From Zoogloeaceae bacterium (GTDB lineage Bacteria > Pseudomonadota > Gammaproteobacteria > Burkholderiales > Rhodocyclaceae), in assembly GCA_024235635.1 (NCBI GenBank), contig JACKMA010000009.1:62001-126000 (forward strand): a stretch of 64,000 nt of DNA. Reading direction: 5' to 3'. Within the stretch, counting starts at the first letter, position 1, and the number at the start of each line of letters is the position of its first letter. The notes under the pieces are model-generated. The model saw only the letters and a list, made by a program, of their open reading frames with translations, was not told the DNA's origin and ran no database searches. The position numbers were made by a program, and so were the translations under genes. This document shows positions 8,656 through 15,308 of this stretch, piece by piece.

Positions 8656-8674
8656 CAGCTGGAAAATCCAGCTG
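8656..8674. promoter_or_regulatory. Short hairpin in the maeB leader region
   Basis: CAGCTGGA and TCCAGCTG form a perfect 8-bp stem with an AAA loop about 110 bases upstream of maeB. There is no U-tract, so it is not a good terminator. It could be a protein-binding palindrome or an RNA leader element. Confidence 0.4.
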
Positions 8675-8684
8675 CGCCAGCAGC

Positions 8685-8794
8685 TTTCGGAGATTCGGTG
8701 TTGCACATGCACGTTTTCGAAAGCGGCCTCGACGTGGCATAATCTTAGGCTTTCGCAGATCCGGAAGCACTTCGTAGTTTCCGCAGATTGGGAA
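8685..8794. repeat. Three direct repeats of a TTTCGNAGATTCGG-like motif
   Basis: The copies are TTTCGGAGATTCGG (8685-8698), TTTCGCAGATCCGG (8751-8764) and TTTCCGCAGATTGGGAA (8778-8794), all on the plus strand between maeB and pckG. Repetition in a regulatory gap between two genes of related function suggests binding sites for one regulator. Its identity is unknown. Confidence 0.5.
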
Positions 8795-8906
8795 CTCTTC
8801 TCAGGGTCCGGACCGATCCTCCGAAGCGAGTCCAGCCGTGTGCCGAGAGGGGGCGCGCAGCCGGACCAGGTCCAGCAAGCCTGCTTTTCCTGGAGACACA
8901 ACCACC

Positions 8907-10751
8907 ATGATTCAACGCATCGCCGAGGCCGCCATCGCCGCCGCACCGGAGTACGTCCGCCACCAGGGACTCAAGAACTGGGTCGCTGAAATTGCCGCTC
9001 TGACCGAACCCGACCGGGTGGTCTGGTGCGACGGCAGCCAGGAGGAGTACGACCGCCTTTGCGCCGAAATGGTCGAGGCCGGCATGCTGATCAAGCTCAA
9101 CCCCGAGAAGCGCAGGAATTCCTATCTGGCCTGGTCCGATCCGTCCGACGTCGCGCGCGTCGAGGATCGCACCTTCATCTGCTCGAATCAGCCTGAAGAC
9201 GCCGGCCCGACGAACAACTGGGAAGATCCGGCGAAGATGAAAAAGACGCTCGGCGAACTGTTCAAGGGCTGCATGCACGGGCGCACGATGTACGTGATTC
9301 CGTTTTCGATGGGCCCGCTGGGTTCGCCGATCGCCCACATCGGCGTCGAAATTTCCGACAGTCCCTACGTCGTCACCAACATGCGCACGATGACCCGCAT
9401 GGGCAAGGGCGTGTTCGACGTGCTGGGAACCGACGGCGAGTTCGTGCCCTGCGTACACAGCGTCGGCGCACCGCTCGCCCAGGGTGAGAAGGACAGCCGC
9501 TGGCCGTGCAATCCCGACACCAAGTACATCGTGCACTTCCCCGAGACCCGCGAGATCTGGTCCTATGGCTCGGGCTACGGTGGCAATGCGCTGCTCGGCA
9601 AGAAATGCTTCGCGCTGCGCATCGCGTCGACGATGGCACGCGACGAAGGATGGCTGGCCGAGCACATGCTGATCCTCGGCGTCGAGAGCCCGGAAGGCGA
9701 GAAGACCTACGTCGCGGCCGCATTCCCGTCGGCCTGCGGCAAGACCAACTTCGCCATGCTGATTCCGCCAAAGTCCTTCAACGGCTGGAAGATCAGCACG
9801 GTCGGTGACGACATCGCCTGGATCAAGCCGGGCGCCGACGGTCGCTTCTATGCGATCAACCCGGAGGCTGGCTACTTCGGCGTGGCCCCGGGCACGTCCG
9901 AGAAGACCAACTTCAACGCGATGGCCACGCTCAAGGAAAACATCATCTTCACCAACGTCGCGCTGACCGACGACGGCGATGTCTGGTGGGAAGGCATGAC
10001 CAAGGAAGCGCCGGCCCATCTGGTCGACTGGCAGGGCAAGGACTGGACGCCGGACATCGCCAAGGAGACCGGCCGCAAGGCGGCTCACCCGAATGCCCGC
10101 TTTACCGCGCCGGCCAGTCAATGCCCGTCGATCGACCCGGCCTGGGAGGATCCCAAGGGCGTGCCGATCTCGGCCTTCATCTTCGGCGGCCGTCGTGCCA
10201 CCACCGTTCCGCTGGTCTATCAGGCCTTCAACTGGAATTACGGTGTCTACATGGCCGCCACCCTCGGCTCGGAGACCACCGCCGCGGCATTCGGCGCCCA
10301 GGGCGTGGTCCGTCGCGACCCGTTCGCGATGCTGCCGTTCTGCGGATACCACATGGGCGACTACTTCAACCATTGGCTGAGGATGGGTCACGTCGTCGAG
10401 CAGACGCCCAAGATTTTTTGCGTGAACTGGTTCCGAATGAACGAGCGGGGCGAGTTCATGTGGCCCGGCTTCGGCGAGAACATGCGCGTGCTGAAGTGGA
10501 TCGTGGACCGGGTCAAGGGCCGTGTCGGCGCCAAGGAGACCGCGCTCGGCTGGATGCCCAAGTTCGACGACATCGACTGGAACGGCGCCGAGGTGACCCG
10601 GGAGGAATTCGACGCCTTGACCCGCGTCGATGCGGAAGCCTGGAAGAAGGAGCTCGAAGGCCACAAGGAGTGGTTCGACAAGCTCCAGGATCGCCTGCCG
10701 CGACAGATGATCCTGAAGCGCGAATTGTTCGAACTGGCCCTGTCGGACTGA
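8907..10751 (+). CDS. pckG: Phosphoenolpyruvate carboxykinase (GTP)
   Basis: This 614-residue cytoplasmic enzyme converts oxaloacetate and GTP to PEP, CO2 and GDP, the first committed step of gluconeogenesis. The kinase P-loop AAFPSACGKTNFAML spans 271-285 and contains the reactive Cys277 of the GTP-specific family (ACGKTN). NSYLAWSDPSD lies near residue 71, and FGGRRATTVPLVYQ and GSETTAAA occur further on. Length and motifs are those of GTP-type, not ATP-type, PEPCK. I chose ATG 8907 (MIQRIAEAA) with GGAGA upstream over an in-frame ATG at 8838. A hairpin follows the stop. Confidence 0.95.
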   Translation: MIQRIAEAAIAAAPEYVRHQGLKNWVAEIAALTEPDRVVWCDGSQEEYDRLCAEMVEAGMLIKLNPEKRRNSYLAWSDPSDVARVEDRTFICSNQPEDAGPTNNWEDPAKMKKTLGELFKGCMHGRTMYVIPFSMGPLGSPIAHIGVEISDSPYVVTNMRTMTRMGKGVFDVLGTDGEFVPCVHSVGAPLAQGEKDSRWPCNPDTKYIVHFPETREIWSYGSGYGGNALLGKKCFALRIASTMARDEGWLAEHMLILGVESPEGEKTYVAAAFPSACGKTNFAMLIPPKSFNGWKISTVGDDIAWIKPGADGRFYAINPEAGYFGVAPGTSEKTNFNAMATLKENIIFTNVALTDDGDVWWEGMTKEAPAHLVDWQGKDWTPDIAKETGRKAAHPNARFTAPASQCPSIDPAWEDPKGVPISAFIFGGRRATTVPLVYQAFNWNYGVYMAATLGSETTAAAFGAQGVVRRDPFAMLPFCGYHMGDYFNHWLRMGHVVEQTPKIFCVNWFRMNERGEFMWPGFGENMRVLKWIVDRVKGRVGAKETALGWMPKFDDIDWNGAEVTREEFDALTRVDAEAWKKELEGHKEWFDKLQDRLPRQMILKRELFELALSD

Positions 10752-10773
10752 GCCGGCTGCGGTTCGATGCCTG

Positions 10774-10804
10774 CGACAGGGCCGGGCAATGCCCGGCCTT
10801 GTCG
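10774..10804 (+). terminator. Hairpin after pckG (candidate terminator)
   Basis: CGACAGGGCCGGGC and GCCCGGCCTTGTCG pair around an AAT loop, a 14-bp stem with a single G-T wobble. It lies 23 bases after the pckG stop. The following sequence has only scattered Ts, so it may end transcription weakly or protect the 3' end. Confidence 0.6.
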
Positions 10805-10854
10805 TATTCCGCGTGCGGGCGCACCATGAGCCCGCCGACACCTCCCGAATTCCG

Positions 10855-12030
10855 ATGCCCGCGCCAATTGCCCTGCGTTGCCAGCAGATCCAGCCGTTCC
10901 ACGTCATGGAATTGCTTAGACGTGCCCGCGAACTCGAGGCCGACGGCCGCGACATCGTGCACATGGAGGTGGGCGAGCCCGACTTCCCGACGCCGGCACC
11001 GATTGTCGAGGCCGCATCCCGATTTCTCGCCGGTGGTCAGGTGCATTACACCGGCTCGCTCGGCCTGCCGGCGCTCAGGGAGGCAATCGCCGGACATTAT
11101 CGCGAGCGCTTCGGCCTGGATGTCGACCCACGCCGGATCGCGGTCACGCCAGGCGCGTCGGGCGCGCTGATGCTCGCCATCGCAGCACTCACAGACCCGG
11201 GCGACGTGTGGCAGATCCCCGACCCGGGCTATCCGTCCAACCGCCATTTCGTGCGCGCTTTCGAGGGCGTGGCCCGTGCCGTTGCAGTCGGGGCCGAAAC
11301 CGATTTTCAGCCGACACCGGAACAGGTCGCCGCGGCGTGGTGTGATCGCTGCCGCGGCCTGATGGTGGCCAGCCCGGCCAACCCGACGGGCACCCTGCTC
11401 GACAACGGCGCCTTGGCCCGGTTGGCCGAGACCGTGCGGGCACGCCGGGGCGTGATGCTGGTCGACGAGATCTACCAGGGCCTGAGCTACGGCATCGAGC
11501 CGACGACGGCGCTCGCGCTGGGCGATGACCTGTTCGTCGTGAACAGCTTTTCGAAATACTTCGGCATGACCGGCTGGCGGCTCGGCTGGCTGGTGGTGCC
11601 GGCGGGTTACGAGAGACAGATCGAGAAGCTGGCCCAGCACTTCTTCATCTGCGCGTCGACAGTGGCCCAGCATGCCGCCCTCGCCGCATTCGCGCCCGGC
11701 ACTCGGGAGATCCTCGAGGCGCGGCGGCAGGAATTCGCCGAACGGCGGGATCTGCTGCTACCGGCACTCGAAGCGCTGGGCTTCGGCATACCGGCAAGAC
11801 CGAACGGTGCCTTCTACGTCTATGCCGACGTCAGCCGGCTCGACGACGATAGCGAGGCGCTGGCACGACGCCTGATCGAGCAGGCCGGGGTTGCCACCAC
11901 GCCGGGGCTGGACTTCGGCAACCATTGGCCGCGACGTTTTCTTCGCTTCGCCTACACGACCGCCAGATCCCGGCTCGAGGAAGGACTCGAACGCATCGCC
12001 GGCAGCCTGCGCTCAGGTGCAGGCACCTGA
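10855..12030 (+). CDS. Pyridoxal phosphate-dependent class I/II aminotransferase
   Basis: This 391-residue fold-type I aminotransferase has the PLP lysine in SFSKYFGMTGWRLG (Lys234), the phosphate/substrate motif ASPANPTGT at 172-180 and the cofactor Asp in VDEIYQG. The nearest broad group is the aspartate/alanine-like class I enzymes, but the substrate cannot be fixed from sequence. ATG 10855 (MPAPIALRC) gives a normal N-terminus; the frame is open to 10789, inside the pckG terminator hairpin, so the earlier start is unlikely. It is convergent with the transglycosylase gene. Confidence 0.85.
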   Translation: MPAPIALRCQQIQPFHVMELLRRARELEADGRDIVHMEVGEPDFPTPAPIVEAASRFLAGGQVHYTGSLGLPALREAIAGHYRERFGLDVDPRRIAVTPGASGALMLAIAALTDPGDVWQIPDPGYPSNRHFVRAFEGVARAVAVGAETDFQPTPEQVAAAWCDRCRGLMVASPANPTGTLLDNGALARLAETVRARRGVMLVDEIYQGLSYGIEPTTALALGDDLFVVNSFSKYFGMTGWRLGWLVVPAGYERQIEKLAQHFFICASTVAQHAALAAFAPGTREILEARRQEFAERRDLLLPALEALGFGIPARPNGAFYVYADVSRLDDDSEALARRLIEQAGVATTPGLDFGNHWPRRFLRFAYTTARSRLEEGLERIAGSLRSGAGT

Positions 12031-12048
12031 GCCGGGCCCGCCGGCACC

Positions 12049-12777
12049 TCAGGCCGCGCGCTTGCCGCTCGATGCGCCGGCGGCGCTCTTGAGTCGGGCC
12101 TTCATCGCCAGCACCTTGTTGGCGTATCGCGCCTTGGGATCCTTCAATGCGCCGCCGTAGTACTGCAAGGCGGACTGCAGCGAACCATAGCGCCGCAGGC
12201 CTTCCTTGATCACCAGGGCGCCGACACGGATGTTCAGTTGCGGATCGAACAACGCATCGTCGCCCGCACCTTCGCCAATCTTGTCCATATGGAAGCGGGG
12301 GATCACCTGCATCAGACCTTGGGCGCCGACCGTGCTTTCCGCAAACGGATTGAAGCTCGACTCGATCGCGATCACCGCCACGAGAAGGAACGGGTCCAGC
12401 CCGAGTTGGTCACCGACGTTCTCGGCTTCGGCCAGCAATGGCTCGAGTGCAATCTGGGAAACCCGGTAGCGCCGGGCGACGTAGGCCTTGACCTTGGCCA
12501 TCTCGCGCGACAGCGCGGGCGTCACCTGCGCAACGCCATCCGGTGCCGCAGCGCCTTCGGACAGATCTTCGCCGGACTCGAACGAGGCATTCGTCTGCGC
12601 AGAAGCCTCGGAGAGCGCCGACGGGAACAAGCCTGTCCGCCGTGTGCCGCCTTCGATCTGATTGGCTGCCATCACGACCAGCGCAAACAGCCCAGCCGTC
12701 AAAAGACCCCCGTGGGCGACGTGCCCGGCGAACCGCCAAAATTCGACGAGACGCCGGCATGCGGATCGTACGTTCAT
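12049..12777 (-). CDS. Lytic transglycosylase domain protein
   Basis: This 242-residue protein has one membrane segment at about 22-38 and a periplasmic SLT/goose-lysozyme-like domain from about residue 105. The catalytic glutamate is Glu139 in AIESSFNP, followed by GAQGLMQVIP and LRRYGSLQSALQYYGG. The enzyme cleaves peptidoglycan glycan strands to 1,6-anhydro-muropeptides. ATG 12777 has GGAGG 6 bases upstream, better than the in-frame start at 12834. Its product class is the substrate pool for AmpD, encoded just upstream on the same strand. Confidence 0.87.
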   Translation of the reverse strand: MNVRSACRRLVEFWRFAGHVAHGGLLTAGLFALVVMAANQIEGGTRRTGLFPSALSEASAQTNASFESGEDLSEGAAAPDGVAQVTPALSREMAKVKAYVARRYRVSQIALEPLLAEAENVGDQLGLDPFLLVAVIAIESSFNPFAESTVGAQGLMQVIPRFHMDKIGEGAGDDALFDPQLNIRVGALVIKEGLRRYGSLQSALQYYGGALKDPKARYANKVLAMKARLKSAAGASSGKRAA

Positions 12778-13233
12778 GTCTGACCTCCATGCCGTGACCC
12801 CGCCCGCAACCGTCGGCTGCTCTGTCCGGCGCAAACTTCCCGCAATCGTCGGGAAAGGGCGAGTCGGAGTCTTCAGTCTTCTTTCAATCTTCTAGTTGGC
12901 GCCACCACGAGGTGCCGGCCACCGAGCCCGACATCCGCCACCCGTAGCCGCCACGACTTCGACGACAGAGGGTTGGTAACGCATTGCGGCAAACAGGGGT
13001 TCTACCGAACAAAGCTCGCCGCCGCCTTGTGCTGCAGTGCAGCATAAAACGGATACTATCCAGCAACGCCGCTCATGTCAATGCAAAAATTCAATGAAAA
13101 TCAATGGAGAGCAGCCCTGCGGCACGAGAGCGCGGCGCACAAACATCAGCCTTGGCCCTGTCCCAGCCCTCTGTCATAAAGGTGCGTAGCACGGTCGGCC
13201 GCCACTCCGGCGGTGGCCGGGATGACGCGCCGA
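12778..13233. other. Gene-free gap between ampD and the transglycosylase gene
   Basis: These 456 bases have no convincing gene; short frames of 60-63 codons on both strands lack start signals and family likeness. The region presumably holds the transglycosylase promoter. Around 13030-13110 it turns AT-rich and contains one perfect palindrome (13030-13044). Nothing else stands out. Confidence 0.5.
13030..13044. promoter_or_regulatory. Perfect palindrome TGCTGCA-G-TGCAGCA
   Basis: Seven-base arms surround one central base, giving a 15-base site inside AT-richer DNA. The symmetry is typical of a dimeric regulator's binding site. TGC/GCA palindromes of this sort are known for the polyhydroxyalkanoate regulator PhaR, but no PHA gene is nearby, so that link is only a guess. 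Confidence 0.4.
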
Positions 13234-13803
13234 TCAGGCGCGAAGCAGTGGACGAGCAAGCATCGACATCAGGCGAGCCCAATTGAAGCAGGGCCCGGGA
13301 TCAGTCTTGCGGCCCGGCGCGACCTCCGAATGTCCGGCGATTCCGTCGATCGGGTACGCGTCGCGCAGCGCATCGATCAGTGCCGCCAGACGAAGATACT
13401 GGGCGTCTTCGAAGGCTGCCTCGTCGCAACCTTCCAACTCGATGCCGATCGAAAAGTCGTTGCAGCGCGATCGACCACGCCAAGTCGATTCGCCAGCGTG
13501 CCACGCTCGCAATGTGGCCGGCACGAACTGAATCAGCGCTCCGTCACGACGAATCAGGAAATGTGCAGACACCCTCAGATCGCAGATCGACGGATAGAAC
13601 GGATCTGCCGCCGGTTCGAGGCAGTTGGTGAACAGGGCTTCTATGTCGTTGCCACCAAAGCGGCCCGGCGGCAGACTGATCGCGTGGATCACCAGCAGAT
13701 CGACGGGCGTCGCCGGCGGTCGCTCGTCGCAGTTGGGCGACGGCACGTGACGGCAACCGTCGATCCAGCCATCGGCACCCGGCAAGCTCACCTCCAGCGT
13801 CAT
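13234..13803 (-). CDS. ampD: 1,6-anhydro-N-acetylmuramyl-L-alanine amidase AmpD
   Basis: This 189-residue zinc amidase lacks a signal peptide and so acts in the cytoplasm on anhydro-muropeptides recovered from wall turnover. Zinc ligands at the expected spacing are His40 (LLVIHAISLP), His158 (GHSEVAPGRKTDPG) and Asp168. Lys166 and Glu122 match the other catalytic positions of E. coli AmpD. RDGALIQFVP and RAWHAGES are also typical. In many proteobacteria AmpD loss derepresses AmpR-controlled beta-lactamase; no ampR is visible here. It is divergent from pilA. Confidence 0.93.
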   Translation of the reverse strand: MTLEVSLPGADGWIDGCRHVPSPNCDERPPATPVDLLVIHAISLPPGRFGGNDIEALFTNCLEPAADPFYPSICDLRVSAHFLIRRDGALIQFVPATLRAWHAGESTWRGRSRCNDFSIGIELEGCDEAAFEDAQYLRLAALIDALRDAYPIDGIAGHSEVAPGRKTDPGPCFNWARLMSMLARPLLRA

Positions 13804-13855
13804 TCCCGTCCCTCGTCAATCCGGCCCGATGCGCCGATGCCATTGCGAAGTCGAA

Positions 13856-13931
13856 TGTCACACTGACTGACAAAGCGATGTCAACAACTGCCGTGGATCG
13901 ACCACCGCAATGTCATGAGTTGACATTGTCA
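13856..13931. promoter_or_regulatory. Cluster of six TGTCA/TGACA half-sites upstream of pilA (candidate PilR sites)
   Basis: Half-sites occur at 13856-13860, 13868-13872, 13879-13883, 13911-13915, 13921-13925 and 13927-13931. The fourth and fifth form a perfect inverted repeat around TGAGT. They lie about 60-135 bases upstream of the sigma54 -24 box, the usual range for an NtrC-type enhancer. PilR of Pseudomonas is known to bind TGTC-containing sites upstream of pilA, and pilR is encoded in this window. Confidence 0.65.
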
Positions 13932-13990
13932 AGCGGCAGCACGGTCCGGAAAATTCCATACTATTCTTTAATTTCAATTACTTGCAAAAC

Positions 13991-14006
13991 TGGCACGCTA
14001 GTTGAT
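13991..14006 (+). promoter_or_regulatory. Sigma54 (RpoN) promoter of pilA
   Basis: TGGCACG (13991-13997), four bases, then TTGAT (14002-14006) matches the -24/-12 consensus TGGCACG-N4-TTGCW with one change in the -12 element. The predicted start site is about 14017, leaving a 40-base leader with an AAAGGAG ribosome binding site before the pilA ATG. Sigma54 control of pilA by PilR is established in Pseudomonas and Neisseria relatives. Confidence 0.8.
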
Positions 14007-14057
14007 ATAGGGAAATCGTAGCGGACAGCACCGCGAACATTGAAAAGGAGATCCACC

Positions 14058-14477
14058 ATGAAACGCGTCCAGCAAGGCTTCACCCTCATCGAACTCATGA
14101 TCGTGGTTGCAATCATCGGTATTCTGGCTGCCGTTGCGCTGCCGGCCTACACCGACTACACGATCCGCGCCAAGGTTTCGGAGTGCGCCGGCGTCGCCTC
14201 GGCCTGCAAGAGCTCGAGCTCGGAAGCCTACGCCACCACCAACACCCTGCCGGCCTCGGCTGGCGCCGCTGGCTGCGCCAGCACCACCACCCAGTACTGC
14301 ACGGCCCCGACCGTTGCCGCTGGCGTCGTCACCGTCGGCATCACCACCGCGACCGGCATCCCCGCCGCTTGCAACCTGGTCCTGACCCCGACCGTCGATA
14401 CCACCAACAAGGTCATCACCGGCTGGACCGGCAGCACCACCTGCGCCCAGAAGTACGTGCCGGCCAACTTCCGCTAA
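14058..14477 (+). CDS. pilA: Type IV pilin major subunit
   Basis: This 139-residue prepilin has a short leader MKRVQQG cleaved before Phe8 (site G7/F8) by the prepilin peptidase. The conserved mature Glu5 and hydrophobic assembly helix follow (FTLIELMIVVAIIGILAAVA). The C-terminal half is rich in Thr, Ser and Ala, which offers O-glycosylation sites. It has several cysteines, including a likely D-region pair (AACNLV and TTCAQK). ATG 14058 with AAAGGAG is preferred over an in-frame start at 14040. It has its own sigma54 promoter and a strong terminator, so it is probably monocistronic and abundant. Confidence 0.95.
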   Translation: MKRVQQGFTLIELMIVVAIIGILAAVALPAYTDYTIRAKVSECAGVASACKSSSSEAYATTNTLPASAGAAGCASTTTQYCTAPTVAAGVVTVGITTATGIPAACNLVLTPTVDTTNKVITGWTGSTTCAQKYVPANFR

Positions 14478-14497
14478 GAAGTCGCCTGACACAAAAG

Positions 14498-14530
14498 AAG
14501 ACCCCGCCCTGCGGGGTCTTTTTTCTTTTT
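14498..14530 (+). terminator. Rho-independent terminator of pilA
   Basis: AAGACCCCGC and GCGGGGTCTT form a perfect 10-bp stem with a CCT loop, followed directly by a run of Ts to 14530. It starts 20 bases after the pilA stop. This is the clearest intrinsic terminator in the window and separates pilA from tfpZ. Confidence 0.95.
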
Positions 14531-14597
14531 GCATGTCTGTTACCTTCATTTTCGCCGTCTGCAGCCGTCACCTTGGGTGAGCTACCGGGAGCATGGC

Positions 14598-15308
14598 ATG
14601 AGCGCAACCCTTTCATCGTTTTACCTGCTGCTGCCCAGCAAATCGCGGGCAGCACTGATCCACCTCGGCCTTTCGGCTGCCGCCGTCGGCGCAGTCGCGG
14701 CGCTGACCCTCGGCCGGTGGTATCCGTCCGGCTTGGCCGAGATCCAGGGCGTCTGGCACGTGCTCGGCCTGCTGATAATCGTCGATCTGATCCTCGGCCC
14801 GATGCTCACCTTCATCGTCTTTGCGCCGGGCAAGCGCAGCCTCAGATTCGACCTCGCAGTGATCGCCGCAATCCAGCTTGCAGCGCTCGTGTACGGTACA
14901 TGGACCATCACCACCCAGCGGCCCGCCTACCTGGCATTTCTGTACGATCGCTTCTACGTGCTGACCGATCGTGACCTGCTCAACCCCCCGCCGCCGGCGA
15001 TTGCAGAACTGACACCCTGGAAGGGTGGCCCGCGGCCGGTGTTTGTGCGTCTCTCGTTCGGCGCCCAGCAGGAGATCGCAGGCGCCGCCACCAGCTTTGA
15101 CACACCGGCGATGGCCCTGCTGCCGGAAGCGTACGCACCGTTCGCAGACCACATCGAATTCATCAGCCAGCACGCGGAATCAAGCACTGATGCAAGCGCG
15201 GGCAAGGCCGCGATGCTGCGCTATCCCGTGGTCGGCAGGTCGACCACCGGCACCGCGTACGTGGACCAAAGCGGTCAGCTGCTCGATATCGTCGCGGGCA
15301 ACCATTGA
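14598..15308 (+). CDS. tfpZ: TfpX/TfpZ-type pilin accessory membrane protein
   Basis: This 236-residue inner-membrane protein has about four N-terminal membrane segments (24-43, 57-74, 83-101 and a fourth near 105). A soluble C-terminal domain of about 110 residues follows. Position directly after pilA, size and layout match the TfpX/TfpZ family, which in Pseudomonas accompanies particular pilin alleles and aids pilus assembly. ATG 14598 (MSATLSS) has CGGGAG upstream; the frame is open to 14529 in the terminator. The stop overlaps the start of the next gene, so it leads an operon of glycan genes. Confidence 0.75.
   Translation: MSATLSSFYLLLPSKSRAALIHLGLSAAAVGAVAALTLGRWYPSGLAEIQGVWHVLGLLIIVDLILGPMLTFIVFAPGKRSLRFDLAVIAAIQLAALVYGTWTITTQRPAYLAFLYDRFYVLTDRDLLNPPPPAIAELTPWKGGPRPVFVRLSFGAQQEIAGAATSFDTPAMALLPEAYAPFADHIEFISQHAESSTDASAGKAAMLRYPVVGRSTTGTAYVDQSGQLLDIVAGNH

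Larger units (their letters stand above)
8549..8906. other. Divergent maeB/pckG intergenic region
   Basis: This 358-base stretch has no gene. It holds a short hairpin (8656-8674) and three copies of a TTTCGNAGATTCGG-like motif (8685-8794). A CATAAT hexamer at 8738-8743 could be a -10 element for pckG, but no good -35 sits at the right distance. GGTCCGGACC near 8812 is a further short palindrome in the pckG leader. Both promoters must lie here, but neither can be fixed with confidence. Confidence 0.5.

Noticed and set aside
7274..8989. 571-codon open frame on the plus strand
   Set aside because: It lies antisense to maeB and continues into the intergenic region. Its composition is Arg/Asp/His-rich with no family likeness, while maeB on the other strand is certain.
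8745..10964. 739-codon open frame on the minus strand
   Set aside because: Antisense shadow of pckG created by high GC at third positions; no recognisable domain.
13091..13286. Short frames of 60-63 codons in the ampD downstream gap
   Set aside because: They partly overlap ampD, lack ribosome binding sites and look like ordinary GC-rich noise.
14058..14477. PilA as a type II secretion pseudopilin (GspG)
   Set aside because: The protein is Cys-containing with a pilin-type C-terminus, and the neighbouring tfpZ and PilS/PilR point to type IV pili.
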